This document shows, piece by piece, positions 41,338-50,980 of a DNA stretch of 64,000 bases. The DNA is from Janthinobacterium sp. J1-1 (lineage in GTDB: Bacteria > Pseudomonadota > Gammaproteobacteria > Burkholderiales > Burkholderiaceae_D): the NCBI RefSeq assembly GCF_030944405.1, contig NZ_CP132339.1:1240001-1304000 (forward strand), in the 5' to 3' direction. Numbering within the stretch: position 1 is the stretch's first letter; each line of letters begins with the position of its first letter. The notes under the pieces were generated by a model. It made no database searches. It had not been told where the DNA came from and saw only the letters and a program-made list of their open reading frames with translations. Position numbers and translations under genes: made by a program.

Positions 41338-41681
41338 TGCGTGTTCCTTTCCTTGATCACGGCTTTATAACGGGTGCTGGCAATCTGTTTATCCTGCCCG
41401 GATGTGGCGTTGGTTTTCTTCTTGAAACAGTGCAACACATACACGGCTTCGGCAAACTTGGCCACGTACATGACGCGGAACCAGCCGTCATCGAGATTGA
41501 CGATGATTTCGCGTGTACCCGCGCCGACTTCGTCGAACGGCTTCCAGCGGTCAGGCTCCAGCCCCGCCTGCACCTGGCTCAGCTGGTGGCCGGCCTCGCG
41601 CCGCGCGTTGACGGTAAAGATGGCGTCGTCCTTGATATCGTCGAGCGAGCTGCCACGCCAGTCGATCGGTTTCTCGTTCAT
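41334..41681 (-). CDS. RelE/HigB-like toxin, Gp49 (DUF891) family
   Basis: The 115-residue protein has the family features FTVNARREAGHQLSQVQAG, then FRVMYVAKFAEAVYVLHCF and a Lys-rich end (KKKTNATSGQDKQIASTRYK). Members act as ribosome-dependent mRNA interferases. The start MNEKPIDWRGSS is supported by GGGAGA upstream; eight extra codons upstream are possible. Toxin-first order and overlap with the antitoxin are typical of HigBA-like modules. The module sits between pilC and pilD. Confidence 0.88.
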   Translation of the reverse strand: MNEKPIDWRGSSLDDIKDDAIFTVNARREAGHQLSQVQAGLEPDRWKPFDEVGAGTREIIVNLDDGWFRVMYVAKFAEAVYVLHCFKKKTNATSGQDKQIASTRYKAVIKERNTQ

Positions 41682-41777
41682 CGCGATTTCTCCCGAGTGT
41701 ATCAAATTTTATACGGCCATCGCAAGCGCCTCGTGCGCGTTGCGCACCATGCCCTTGCGCTATCTCAACCCCACCCG

Positions 41778-42974
41778 TCAAATCACCGCTCCCAGCTTGA
41801 AAATCGGTAAATACAAGGCGATCACCAGGCCACCCACCAGCACGCCCAGCACCACCATCAGCGCCGGCTCCAGCAAGGATGCAAGGATGGTGACGGTGCT
41901 GTCGATCTCCGCTTCGATGATGTCGGCCGCGCGCGACAGCATGGCGTCGAGGGCGCCCGATTCTTCGCCGATCAGGGCCAGTTGCGTCAGCAGCTCGGGA
42001 AACACGCCGCTGTGGCCCATGGCCAGCGCCAGGCTGCCGCCGGCGCGGATCTCGCGCTCGATGCGCATGGTGGCGTCCTGATAGACGATGTTGCCGGCGG
42101 CGGCGCCGACCAGGGCCAGCGAATCGAGCAGGGGCACGCCGGCGGCGTACATGGCGGCCAGGGTGCGGGTCCAGCGGGCGATCGCCGCGCGCCGCAGCAG
42201 CGGGCCGAACAGGGGAAGACGCAGCGATTGCTGCTGTGCGTGCCGGCGCAACTGCGGCCAGCGGCGCCAGGCCAGGCGCAGCAGCAGTGCCAGCGCCAAC
42301 AGCGCGGCCAGTAGCCAGTACCACGATTGCACCAGCAGGCGCGACAGCTCCATGACCAGCAAGGTGGGCAGCGGCAGCGGCGCGCCGAAGCTGTCGAAGA
42401 CTTGCCGGAAAGCCGGTACCACTACAGTGAGGATAATCGAGGTAACGAGGATGGCGACGGCCACGATGGCCAGTGGATACATCAGCGCACCGCGCAGCTG
42501 GCGGCGCAGGGCGATGGCTTTTTCCTGGTGCGTGGCCAGGCGCGCCAGCAGCTCCTGCACGATGCCGGCCTGTTCGCCGGCCGCCACCAGGTTGCAATAC
42601 AGTTCGTCAAACAGGTGGGGAAACTGGCGGAAGGCTTGCTGCAGGCTGCCGCCGGCTTCGATATCGCGGCGCAAGTCCTGCATCAGCTGCGTCATGGCCG
42701 GCTTGGCATGGCCCTTGCCGGCGATCTCGAAGGCGGTCAGCAGCGGCACGCCGGCGCCCATCATGGTGGCCAGCTGGCGCGTAAACAGCGCGATATCCTT
42801 GTGGCGGATGGCCTTGCCCGGTGCCGCGCGCCGGGCCTGCACGCGGGTGGCCAGGATGCCCTGGCGGCGCAGCAGCACGGTGGCGGCAGCGGCGTCGGTG
42901 GCGCGCAGCATGCCTGCTACCCGCTTGCCGTGGCGGTCCTTGCCTTCCCATGCGAACCGCCGCTCGATCGCCAT
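41778..42974 (-). CDS. pilC: Type IV pilus / type II secretion inner-membrane protein PilC (GspF family)
   Basis: PilC is the inner-membrane platform of the type IV pilus machine. The 398-residue protein contains two T2SF repeats. The first is near FTRQLATMMGAGVPLLTAFEI, here TRQLATMMGAGVPLLTAFE. The second is RWTRTLAAMYAAGVPLLDSL. Three transmembrane segments follow the usual pattern, the last being LLEPALMVVLGVLVGGLVIA. The start at 42974 (MAIERRFAWEG) has GGGAGG in front; a longer start by six codons is less likely. No pilB follows or precedes it in the window. Confidence 0.93.
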   Translation of the reverse strand: MAIERRFAWEGKDRHGKRVAGMLRATDAAAATVLLRRQGILATRVQARRAAPGKAIRHKDIALFTRQLATMMGAGVPLLTAFEIAGKGHAKPAMTQLMQDLRRDIEAGGSLQQAFRQFPHLFDELYCNLVAAGEQAGIVQELLARLATHQEKAIALRRQLRGALMYPLAIVAVAILVTSIILTVVVPAFRQVFDSFGAPLPLPTLLVMELSRLLVQSWYWLLAALLALALLLRLAWRRWPQLRRHAQQQSLRLPLFGPLLRRAAIARWTRTLAAMYAAGVPLLDSLALVGAAAGNIVYQDATMRIEREIRAGGSLALAMGHSGVFPELLTQLALIGEESGALDAMLSRAADIIEAEIDSTVTILASLLEPALMVVLGVLVGGLVIALYLPIFKLGAVI

Positions 42975-43048
42975 GTGCGCCTCCCGGTACACAGTAGCAC
43001 CGGCGCGGCCAGGGCCGCCAGCGTGGCGTCGCGGCGGCTTGAGGCCGC

Positions 43049-44533
43049 TCAGTCCTTGCTGGTTTGCGTTGTCGTCCGGACTTCCGTCTGCACCACCGCT
43101 TTCGCCTTGACTTCGGCCAGGTCGTCTTCATCGACATCGCTGCCCTTGCTGATGCTTTCGCCATCCGTGCGGCGCAAGGTCCAGAAGGTCAGCGAAGACA
43201 GGATCGTCACCACCGCCAGGGTCAAAAAGGCATGGTGCAGGGCGGTGCTCAGCATGGCGCGATTCGACTGTGGCATGTCGCCCAGGTACCAGCCCGTGAT
43301 CAGCGAACCGAAGGCCAGGCCAAAGCTCATCGACAGTTGCTGCATCGAACTGGCAATCGTGCTGGCCATGCTGGAGTCGGCCTTGTCGACATCGGCGTAG
43401 GCGATGGTGTTCATGCTGGAAAACTGCAGCGAATTGAAAAAGCCCAGGCACAGGCTGATGCCGACGATGACGTACAACGGCGTGCCGGCGCTCACTTGCG
43501 AAAACATGGCGATGGTCACGCCGATCAGCACCGTATTGACGATCAGCACTTGCCGGTAGCCGAAGCGGGCCAGCACGCGCGCGGAAATGAATTTCATGCC
43601 CATCGCGGCGGCGGCCGACGGCATCATCAGCAAGCCCGACTGCCAGGCCGGCAAGCCCAGGCCCAGCTGGTACAGCAGCGGCAACAAAAACGGCAGGCCG
43701 CCGACGCCCAGGCGCGTGACAAAACCGCCCACCACCGAGACGCGGAAGGTGCGCACCTTGAACAGCGCCAGGCGCAGCAGCGGGTGCAGCACTTCGCTCG
43801 AATGCCAGACGTAGGCCGCCAGCAGGCTGATGGAAATAAACAGCAGCACGGCGAACGAGGTGGGATCGACGCGATGCTCGCCGAACACTTCCAGCAGCCA
43901 CGACAGCAGGGCAATGCCGGTGCCGAACAGCACCAGGCCGATCAGGTCCAGCGGACGCGGCTTGTCGCCATAGTAGTCAGGCATGTAGCGGTGCGCCAGG
44001 TACAGCGCCGCCAGGCCGACCGGCACGTTGACGAAGAAAATCTCGCGCCACGACAGCCAGTGCACGATCAGCCCGCCCACGGTAGGCCCCAGCAAAGGGC
44101 CGATCAGGGCCGGGATGATGACGAAATTCATTGCCGCCAGCAGCTGCGACTTGGGAAAGGTGCGGATGATGGTCAGCCGGCCGACCGGCATCATCATCGC
44201 CGCCCCGACGCCCTGCAGCAGGCGCGCCGCCACCAGCATCGGCGAATTGACGGACAGGCCGCACAGGATGGAGGCAATCGTGAAAATGGCGACGGCGGCG
44301 GAAAACACGCGCCGGGTACCGAAGCGGTCGGCCATCCAGCCGCTGATCGGGATGCACACGGCCAGGCTCAGGATGTAACTGGTAACCACCGCTTTCAGGC
44401 TCAGCGGCGTGACATTCAGGCTGGCCGCCATGCTGGGAATGGCGGTATTGACGATGGTGGAGTCGAGCTGCTCCATGAAGAGGGCGGTGGCGACCACCCA
44501 CGGGAGGTAGCTTTTAACGGCGGAACTGGACAT
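43049..44533 (-). CDS. MFS drug exporter, DHA2 (EmrB/QacA) family
   Basis: The 494-residue inner-membrane protein probably has 14 helices. The DHA2 motif C-like segment is LDSTIVNTAIPSM in helix 1, and motif A is GWMADRFGTRRVF between helices 2 and 3. Such proton antiporters export drugs or other hydrophobic compounds, often with an EmrA-type adaptor that is not present here. The C-terminal about 40 residues are hydrophilic. It is transcribed divergently from a lipoprotein gene across about 200 nt. Confidence 0.9.
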   Translation of the reverse strand: MSSSAVKSYLPWVVATALFMEQLDSTIVNTAIPSMAASLNVTPLSLKAVVTSYILSLAVCIPISGWMADRFGTRRVFSAAVAIFTIASILCGLSVNSPMLVAARLLQGVGAAMMMPVGRLTIIRTFPKSQLLAAMNFVIIPALIGPLLGPTVGGLIVHWLSWREIFFVNVPVGLAALYLAHRYMPDYYGDKPRPLDLIGLVLFGTGIALLSWLLEVFGEHRVDPTSFAVLLFISISLLAAYVWHSSEVLHPLLRLALFKVRTFRVSVVGGFVTRLGVGGLPFLLPLLYQLGLGLPAWQSGLLMMPSAAAAMGMKFISARVLARFGYRQVLIVNTVLIGVTIAMFSQVSAGTPLYVIVGISLCLGFFNSLQFSSMNTIAYADVDKADSSMASTIASSMQQLSMSFGLAFGSLITGWYLGDMPQSNRAMLSTALHHAFLTLAVVTILSSLTFWTLRRTDGESISKGSDVDEDDLAEVKAKAVVQTEVRTTTQTSKD

Positions 44534-44636
44534 GGGTAGACAGCCTGAGGAGGGTGGAACGGAGCCGACAGTGATGGAATTGTCACATAAATGGCGCCGT
44601 CATGCCGGCGGCTTGCTTGCCATCATGCTGTCGCCG

Positions 44637-44667
44637 TTGAAAGTCCATGGAACAATTGTTCTATAGT
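44637..44667 (+). promoter_or_regulatory. Promoter with embedded palindrome
   Basis: TTGAAA (44637-44642) and TATAGT (44662-44667) could be -35 and -10 with a long 19 nt spacer. The end of the spacer is the perfect 12 bp palindrome GAACAATTGTTC (44650-44661). A repressor bound there would block the promoter of the lipoprotein gene and might also affect the divergent MFS gene. No regulator gene is adjacent. Confidence 0.4.
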
Positions 44668-44733
44668 AATATTTCCACGCCATCATTAGCATGGGGACTG
44701 ACCTTGTATCCTCACCCTGGAAAGTCCCATCTC

Positions 44734-45888
44734 ATGAAAAACGTCTTCCCGCTTTTGTTGCTGGGCGCTGCCCTGTCCGCCTGTGGCGGCGGCAGCGACA
44801 GTTCGCCTGCCGCGCCCGTCACGCCACCGGTGGTGGTCACGCCGCCCGTCACGCCTGTGGCCGATGCCGTGACGGTGGCTTCGCAAGCGGTGGCCGCAGC
44901 AGCAGGCTTGACCGTGATCGCCGGCGCCAATGCGGACGAGAGCGTGTACGATGTGGCGGCCGAGATCGGCGACACCTGGCGCATCACGTTTGACAATGTG
45001 AAGAAAACCTTCAGCGTGAAGGTACTGTCGACGCAGTTCGGCCTGGTCGACCGCAGCGGCAGCTATACGGCGGTCACCAGCGGCAATATCACGACCTATA
45101 CGGGCACCGACCTGAGCCTCGCCGTCGATGCGCGCACGCGCTTGCTGACGGGAACGATCAAACTGGGCAACATGAGTTCGAACGTCAGCGGCAGTGGCTA
45201 TGCCGCCACCGATGTGGCCAAGCTGGCCGGCAATTATATTTTCCTCGGCGCCATGCGCAACGCCTCGAACGGCGGCAGCCCCTTCAACCCGAAAGGCAGT
45301 CTGCGGATCGCTGCCGACGGCAGCGCGCAACTGTGCAATGGCGGCGTGTTCAATGCGCAAGGCGCCTGCACGGCCATCTCGCCGCAACTGGCGGCGGAAA
45401 ACGCCAGCCTGACTTTGGTCCGGGATGCGGCGCGCGGGTTGATCATCGCCCGCCAGGGACAGCAGGATTTCGGCATCGTTCATGTGCATGCCGGCGACCG
45501 CGGGCTGGCGCTGTTCATCGACCGCTACGGCCGCAACCAGGAAAACGTGCTGCGCGTGGGCACCATGGTGGCGGCCAAGCAGCAAAAGATCGGCACCGAG
45601 ATCGCCGGCAGCTACGCCTGCGTGGCGCCCGGCATCAGCGCAAAAATCGTGGTGGCCGGCAGCACCGCCACCATCACCAACAACACCGCCGGCAAGACGC
45701 ACGATGAAGCCATCACCATCAACAAGCTGGGCCTGGGTGCGCAAGCCGTCGATTTCGACGGTATCGCCGTGTTCAAGGACCCGGCCGACGTGCCGGCCGA
45801 TTACTCGATGTTCATGCCGGTGTCGTCCAGCATGGCGGTCGAGTTTTCGACCGACCGCACCTACATGGGCACCTGCCTGAAAAACTAG
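44734..45888 (+). CDS. Lipoprotein of unknown function
   Basis: I do not recognise the family. The 384-residue product starts MKNVFPLLLLGAALSACGGG, a signal peptide with lipobox LSAC, so it should be lipid-anchored at Cys17. A Pro/Val-rich flexible linker follows (PAAPVTPPVVVTPPVTPV). The rest is a mostly beta-rich domain with repeated short Gly/Asn/Thr turns and few charged clusters. A longer in-frame start at 44647 lies within the promoter palindrome. Its stop is only 3 nt from the end of the convergent cobQ gene, with no terminator between. Confidence 0.75.
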   Translation: MKNVFPLLLLGAALSACGGGSDSSPAAPVTPPVVVTPPVTPVADAVTVASQAVAAAAGLTVIAGANADESVYDVAAEIGDTWRITFDNVKKTFSVKVLSTQFGLVDRSGSYTAVTSGNITTYTGTDLSLAVDARTRLLTGTIKLGNMSSNVSGSGYAATDVAKLAGNYIFLGAMRNASNGGSPFNPKGSLRIAADGSAQLCNGGVFNAQGACTAISPQLAAENASLTLVRDAARGLIIARQGQQDFGIVHVHAGDRGLALFIDRYGRNQENVLRVGTMVAAKQQKIGTEIAGSYACVAPGISAKIVVAGSTATITNNTAGKTHDEAITINKLGLGAQAVDFDGIAVFKDPADVPADYSMFMPVSSSMAVEFSTDRTYMGTCLKN

Positions 45889-45891
45889 GCG

Positions 45892-47346
45892 TCAGTATTC
45901 GTGGCGTTCCAGCGCCGCCATCAACGGCATGGCCGCATCGGCAATCCGCTCCAGGCTCGCTTCGCGCAGCGCGCCGGTATCGACCACATGGCTGGACTCC
46001 AGCCGGGCCCAGCGCAGCAGGGCCGAACAGGCGGCGGGGGTATCGAACATGCCGTGCAAATAGCTGCCCAAAATTTGCCCGTCGCCGGATACCGCCCCTT
46101 CCGGCCGGCCATCGATCAAAAAGGCCGGCTGATCGAGCGCCGCGCCGAGCGACACGCCCATATGGATTTCATAGCCGCAGACCAGGGCCTTGTCCGCGCC
46201 CGCAAACGCACACTGGCCGGTCACCTGCACCAGCCGCTTGTCGGCCGTCAGCTCGGTCGTCATCGCCAGCAGGCCCAGTGCGGCGGACACGCCCGCGTTT
46301 CCCTCCACCCCGAGCGGATCGCGCACGCTCTCGCCCAGCATCTGGAAGCCGCCGCAGATGCCGATCACCTTGCCGCCATAGCGCAGGTGTTTTGCCAGAT
46401 AGGCGGGCCAGCCTTCATGCCGCAGCCATGCCAGGTCGCCGCGCGTGTTCTTGCTGCCGGGCAGGATCACCAGATCGGCCGGTGGTATCGGCTGGCCCTG
46501 TTTGATAAAATGCAGATCGATGCCCGGATGGGCGCGCAGCGCGTCGAAATCCGTATGGTTGCTGATGCGCGGCAGCTGCGGCACCACTACCGTGAATGCC
46601 CCGCGTTCGGCCTGCATGGACTCCACCGCATCTTCCGCGTCGAGGAACAGCCCCTGCAAATACGGCAGCACGGCCAGCACCGGCTTGCCCGTCTGCTGTT
46701 CCAGCCAGTCCACGCCCGGCTGCAGCAGCGAGATATCGCCGCGAAAGCGGTTGATGACAAAGCCGATAATGCGCGCCCGTTCGCTGTCCGACAGGCAGGC
46801 CAGGGTGCCGATAATGTGGGCGAACACGCCGCCACGGTCGATATCGGCGACCAGGATCACGGGGCAGTCGACGGCTTCCGCAAACCCCATGTTGGCGATA
46901 TCGCGCGCGCGCAGATTGATCTCGGCCGGGCTGCCCGCGCCTTCGACGATCACCGCCTGGTACTGCTGGCGTAGCCGCGCGTAGGATTCCAGCACCGCAA
47001 GCATGGCGACGGTCTTGTATTGCTGGTAGTCGCGCGCATCCATTTCGGCGCGCACCTTGCCGTGGATAATCACCTGGGCGCCCGTGTTCGACGACGGTTT
47101 CAGCAGCACCGGATTCATGTCGGTATGCGGCGCGATGCCGCACGCCATGGCCTGCAGCGCCTGCGCGCGGCCGATCTCGCCGCCGTCGGCCGTCACCGCG
47201 CTGTTCAGGGCCATGTTCTGCGGCTTGAACGGCGCGACGCTGACACCGCGCCGCCTGATCAGCCGGCACAGGGCGGCGACGATGGTGCTCTTGCCGGCGT
47301 CCGAGGTCGTGCCCTGCACCATCAGGGTGTGGAACGGCACCGTCAT
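45892..47346 (-). CDS. cobQ: Cobyric acid synthase (CobQ/CbiP)
   Basis: The enzyme amidates four side chains of adenosylcobyrinic acid a,c-diamide to give adenosylcobyric acid, using glutamine and ATP. It has 484 residues. The N-terminal dethiobiotin-synthetase-like domain has [31 protein letters not shown] and the DIDRGGVFA motif. The C-terminal glutamine amidotransferase domain has [10 protein letters not shown] (nucleophilic Cys) and SYLHGMFD. The start overlaps the preceding BtuF-like gene by 4 nt; longer frames extend into that gene. It is the last gene of the riboswitch-led operon. Confidence 0.95.
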   Translation of the reverse strand: MTVPFHTLMVQGTTSDAGKSTIVAALCRLIRRRGVSVAPFKPQNMALNSAVTADGGEIGRAQALQAMACGIAPHTDMNPVLLKPSSNTGAQVIIHGKVRAEMDARDYQQYKTVAMLAVLESYARLRQQYQAVIVEGAGSPAEINLRARDIANMGFAEAVDCPVILVADIDRGGVFAHIIGTLACLSDSERARIIGFVINRFRGDISLLQPGVDWLEQQTGKPVLAVLPYLQGLFLDAEDAVESMQAERGAFTVVVPQLPRISNHTDFDALRAHPGIDLHFIKQGQPIPPADLVILPGSKNTRGDLAWLRHEGWPAYLAKHLRYGGKVIGICGGFQMLGESVRDPLGVEGNAGVSAALGLLAMTTELTADKRLVQVTGQCAFAGADKALVCGYEIHMGVSLGAALDQPAFLIDGRPEGAVSGDGQILGSYLHGMFDTPAACSALLRWARLESSHVVDTGALREASLERIADAAMPLMAALERHEY

Positions 47347-48140
47347 GCTTGCTGCGCCTGCCACAGGGCGACCATATCGCTGATCTGGCGCAGCCCTTCG
47401 GTAATGGCGGCAGGTCCGGGCGACAGAATGTCGGGCGACTTGATCTCGAACACCATGCCGTTTTGCACGGCCGGGATGGTGTCCCATTGCGGGCGCGCCG
47501 TCAGTTGCAAGGGCTGGAATTTCTTGCCGCACCAGCTGGCGATAATGATGTCGGGCGCACGCCGCACCACGTCCAGCGGGTCGGCGATAATGCGTTCCTT
47601 CGCGCCCGGCTGTGCGGACAATTCCGGAAACGCATCGGCGCCGCCGGCCAGTTCGATCAGCTCCGCCGCCCAGCCGATGCCGCTCATCAAAGGCTCGTTC
47701 CACTCTTCGAAATAGATCACCGGTTTGCTTGTCCAGGGCGCGGCGCGCTGCTGCGCGCGGGCGAGGTCGGCGCGCAGGCTGGCGACCAGTTCCCGGCCCG
47801 CTTCCTCTCGCCGCACCAGCGCCGCCAGCACGGCGATCATGCGCACAATCCCCTCGACCGTGCGCTGGTTGAACTGGTGCACCTCGACGCCGGCCTTGAC
47901 CAGGTCGCGGCAGATATCGGCCTGCATGTCGCAAAAGCCGATCACCAGGTCCGGCTGCACGGCCAGGATGCGTTCCAGGCTGGACGAGGAAAAGCCGCTG
48001 ATCTTGGTTTTTTCTTCGCGCGCGCGCGGCGGGCGCACCGTAAAACCGGAGATGCCGGCGATAACGTCTTCGGCGCCGAGCGCGTACAGCGTTTCCACCG
48101 CTTCGGTCGACAGGCAGGCGATGCGCTGGTAGTGGCTCAT
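47343..48140 (-). CDS. BtuF-like cobalamin-binding protein without a signal peptide
   Basis: The 265-residue protein has the periplasmic-binding-protein fold of the BtuF/FepB class (COG0614): [39 protein letters not shown] and [13 protein letters not shown]. Unlike a transport protein it starts [11 protein letters not shown], with no hydrophobic leader, so it is predicted to stay in the cytoplasm. It overlaps cobQ and btuF by 4 nt each. Homologues with this feature sit in cob operons of many proteobacteria; an intracellular corrinoid-handling role is inference. It is a paralogue of the adjacent exported BtuF. Confidence 0.82.
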   Translation of the reverse strand: MSHYQRIACLSTEAVETLYALGAEDVIAGISGFTVRPPRAREEKTKISGFSSSSLERILAVQPDLVIGFCDMQADICRDLVKAGVEVHQFNQRTVEGIVRMIAVLAALVRREEAGRELVASLRADLARAQQRAAPWTSKPVIYFEEWNEPLMSGIGWAAELIELAGGADAFPELSAQPGAKERIIADPLDVVRRAPDIIIASWCGKKFQPLQLTARPQWDTIPAVQNGMVFEIKSPDILSPGPAAITEGLRQISDMVALWQAQQA

Positions 48141-49045
48141 TTGGCTGCTTTCGCGGCAGGCGTATTGCGGTGCTGGCGGGCCAGTTCCAGTTTTTCGCAC
48201 ATGGCGGCGGTGCCGTCGACCATGCGCGGGCCGGCGCGGTTCAGCAGATCGCCATTCAGGCGGAACAGATTGTTGTTGCGCACCGCCGCCAGGGACGGAA
48301 AGACACGCCACATGGCCAGGCCGCCTTCGCTGTCCGCATCGCTTTTTTCGCTGGTGGCGAAGATCGCTTCCGGATTTTCCTGCAGCACGCCTTCGGCCGT
48401 GACGACCGGCGCCACCACCTTCATCGCGCCAAACACATTCTGGCCGCCGCACACGCGCATGGCGTCGCTGATGATGCTGGCGCCACTGATGGTGTACAGC
48501 GGCTTGTCCCACACCTGGTAAAACAGGCGCACGGGCGGGCGCTGCGCGTATTGCGCCCTCATGCTGGCCAGCCTGGCGCGCAGTTGCGTGGCGGCCGGCG
48601 CGGCCACTTTTTCCGTGCCCATCAGCTGACCCAGGCGCTCCATATTGTTCGGGATATCAGCCAGCTTTTTCGGATCGCTGTGATAGATCGGCACCTTCAG
48701 CTGGCGCAGCATGGCGATCTGGCGCTCGGCGCTGCCGTGCATCCACACCACGATCAGGTCCGGCTTCATGGCGATGATGCGCTCCATGTCGTACTGGCGG
48801 TTGTCGCCCACGTTGGCGATTTTTTTTGCCGCTTCCGGATAGTCGCTGTAGCTGACCACGCCGACGATTTTCTCGCCGCCGCCGGCCGCGAACAGCAGTT
48901 CGGTGATATGCGGCGCCAGCGCCAGGATGCGCTGCGCCGGCTTCTCCAGCGTGACGGCATTGCCGTCGTCATCGCGCACGGTGATGGCGGCGTGCGCAGG
49001 CAAGGCCAGCACGGTGGCCAGCAGTGTCATCGTCCAGTATGTCAT
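48137..49045 (-). CDS. btuF: Cobalamin ABC transporter periplasmic binding protein BtuF
   Basis: The 302-residue protein starts [20 protein letters not shown], a Sec signal peptide. [35 protein letters not shown] follows, the classic BtuF opening, given here only in part for orientation: [18 protein letters not shown]. It should hand vitamin B12 to BtuCD. The start at 49045 is preferred over 49063 because AAGGA lies about 6 nt upstream. It overlaps the stop of the threonine-phosphate decarboxylase gene and the start of the cytosolic paralogue. Confidence 0.9.
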   Translation of the reverse strand: MTYWTMTLLATVLALPAHAAITVRDDDGNAVTLEKPAQRILALAPHITELLFAAGGGEKIVGVVSYSDYPEAAKKIANVGDNRQYDMERIIAMKPDLIVVWMHGSAERQIAMLRQLKVPIYHSDPKKLADIPNNMERLGQLMGTEKVAAPAATQLRARLASMRAQYAQRPPVRLFYQVWDKPLYTISGASIISDAMRVCGGQNVFGAMKVVAPVVTAEGVLQENPEAIFATSEKSDADSEGGLAMWRVFPSLAAVRNNNLFRLNGDLLNRAGPRMVDGTAAMCEKLELARQHRNTPAAKAAK

Positions 49046-50037
49046 GTGTTTTCCTTGTTCCATGCGATCAGTGCCTGCTCCAGCTGCTGCCAGGCGGGTT
49101 CATTGGGCGGCAGCCCCAGTCGGATGCCGCGCGCCGCATGGCGGAACAGCCGCACCCAGATGCCGCGTTCGGCCATATGGCGGTGAAAGTCCTCGGCGCG
49201 CGCTTCCGGCCACCATTGAAACAGCGCGCAGCCCGTGCTGGCGATGCCGCATGACGCCAGCAACTGGCGCAGCCGTTCGCCCTGATTTTTCAGGCGCGCG
49301 CGCATGGCCTGCTGCCAGCCGGTATCGGACAAGGCCGCCAGCGCCACCTGCTGCGCCGGGCCGCTGACGGTCCATGGCCCCAGCATCGCGGCCAGCTTTT
49401 CCAGCAGCGTGGGATGCGCCGCCACAAAGCCCAGCCGCAAGCCCGCCAGGCCAAAGAACTTGCCGACCGAGCGCAGCACGAGCAGTCCGGGCTGGCCGGC
49501 ATATGCACCGAGGCTGGCCGCATCCTCCGTGTCGCCAAACGCCTCGTCGACCACCAGCCAGCCGCCGCGCGCCGCCAGTGTTTCAGCCCACGCCAGCAGC
49601 TGTTCGGGGGCGATGCGCGCGCCGGTGGGGTTGTTCGGATTGCAGACCACCAGCACCTCGCACTCGTCGACGGCGTCGTTCAACTGCGCGTACGGCACCT
49701 GCCGCAGTTGATGGCCATGCTGGCCCCAGTGGTGGGCGTGTTCCGCATACGAGGGGGCGGCGACCACCACGCGGCCAGGCGCGCGCAAGCGGGGCAGGGC
49801 CTGGATGGCGGCCTGCGTGCCGGCCACCGGCAGCATGGCCGGCGCGCCGTAATACGCGCAGGCGGCATCGGGCAGCGCGGGATCGGCTTCCGGCAGGCGG
49901 TGCCAGGCGTTTGGGGTGGTAGCGGGCACCGGATACCAGTGCGGATTGATGCCGGTCGACAGGTCGATCCACTGTTCCAGCGGCCGGTCGTAGGCGCGCG
50001 CGGCCTCGCGCAGATTGCCCCCGTGTTCAAGCAACAT
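49042..50037 (-). CDS. cobD: L-threonine-O-3-phosphate decarboxylase
   Basis: This PLP enzyme of the class I/II aminotransferase fold makes (R)-1-amino-2-propanol O-phosphate, the linker between the corrin ring and the nucleotide loop. It has 331 residues. LSTGINPHWYPVP lies at the N-terminus, CNPNNPTGA in the middle, the PLP lysine in LRSVGKFFGLAGLRLGF, and GIWVRLFRH near the end. In the Pseudomonas nomenclature it is CobC, in Salmonella CobD. It overlaps cbiB by 11 nt. Confidence 0.92.
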   Translation of the reverse strand: MLLEHGGNLREAARAYDRPLEQWIDLSTGINPHWYPVPATTPNAWHRLPEADPALPDAACAYYGAPAMLPVAGTQAAIQALPRLRAPGRVVVAAPSYAEHAHHWGQHGHQLRQVPYAQLNDAVDECEVLVVCNPNNPTGARIAPEQLLAWAETLAARGGWLVVDEAFGDTEDAASLGAYAGQPGLLVLRSVGKFFGLAGLRLGFVAAHPTLLEKLAAMLGPWTVSGPAQQVALAALSDTGWQQAMRARLKNQGERLRQLLASCGIASTGCALFQWWPEARAEDFHRHMAERGIWVRLFRHAARGIRLGLPPNEPAWQQLEQALIAWNKENT

Positions 50038-50980
50038 GGCGTCCTTGCAGATAAAACAGTCCGGCGGCCAGCGCCACCCAGACCAGCCACAGCACGGTGG
50101 TCTCCATCACCAGGCGCCAGGCGCGGTCGATATCGCGGGCTGCCGCCGGCAGGCCGCTGCCCAGCGGCGGGCGCCGTTCCAGTTCGCCATCGTAGACGGC
50201 GTCGCCACCGAGGGCCAAACCCAGGGCGCCCGCGCCGCTGGCCATCACCGGGCCGGCGTTCGGGCTGCCCCAGGCTGGCGCCTGCGTGCGCCAGCATTGC
50301 CAGGCGCGTTTTTTATCGGCCATGGTTTTTCCCAGCACGACGTAGGACAGGGCGGTCAGGCGCGCCGGCACATAGTTCAGCACATCGTCGATGCGCGCGG
50401 CGCAGCAGCCGAACCAGTCATAGCGCGGCGTGCGGTAGCCCCACATGGCGTCCAGGGTATTGGCCAGGCGGAAAAAGACGGCGCCGGGGCCGCCGGCAAT
50501 CGCAAACCAGAACAGGGTGCCGAACACGGCGTCATTGCCGTTTTCCAGCAGGGACTCGGTGCTGGCCTTGGCCAGGCTGGCAGCGTCGGCATTGGCTGTA
50601 TCACGGCTGACGATGCGCGCCGTCAGCCGGCGCGCGGTGCCCAGGTCGCCCGCAACCAGCGCCGCGGCGATCGGCTGGTTATGGTCGCGCAGGCTGCGCA
50701 GTCCCAGGCACAGGTACAGCAAGAACACGTGCAACGCGGCGCCGGCCAGGCCGCACAACCACCATGCAGCGTACGTGATCGGCACCACGGCCAGCGTCCA
50801 CGCCAGCGCGCCGCGCATAAAACGCGCGCGGCCCAAGTTGAGAGCACGCTCGATGGCGCCGGCCAGCTTGCCAAAGCCGACCAGCGGATGCCAGCGCCGC
50901 GTCTCGCCCAGAATCAGGTCGAGCAGCACGCCGGCCGTCATCAGGCCGGCCAGCAGCGGCAGCGAAAAGCCGCTCAGCAT
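50027..50980 (-). CDS. cbiB: Adenosylcobinamide-phosphate synthase (CbiB)
   Basis: This integral membrane enzyme joins aminopropanol phosphate to adenosylcobyric acid. The 317-residue protein has about five hydrophobic segments. The family's N-terminal motif appears as LLDLILGETRRWHPLVGFG, and NGNDAVFGTLFWFAIAGGPGA, shown here in part (NDAVFGTLFWFAIAGGPG), is the CbiB core. It is called CobD in the Pseudomonas scheme. It overlaps cobU by 7 nt. Confidence 0.93.
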   Translation of the reverse strand: MLSGFSLPLLAGLMTAGVLLDLILGETRRWHPLVGFGKLAGAIERALNLGRARFMRGALAWTLAVVPITYAAWWLCGLAGAALHVFLLYLCLGLRSLRDHNQPIAAALVAGDLGTARRLTARIVSRDTANADAASLAKASTESLLENGNDAVFGTLFWFAIAGGPGAVFFRLANTLDAMWGYRTPRYDWFGCCAARIDDVLNYVPARLTALSYVVLGKTMADKKRAWQCWRTQAPAWGSPNAGPVMASGAGALGLALGGDAVYDGELERRPPLGSGLPAAARDIDRAWRLVMETTVLWLVWVALAAGLFYLQGRHVA

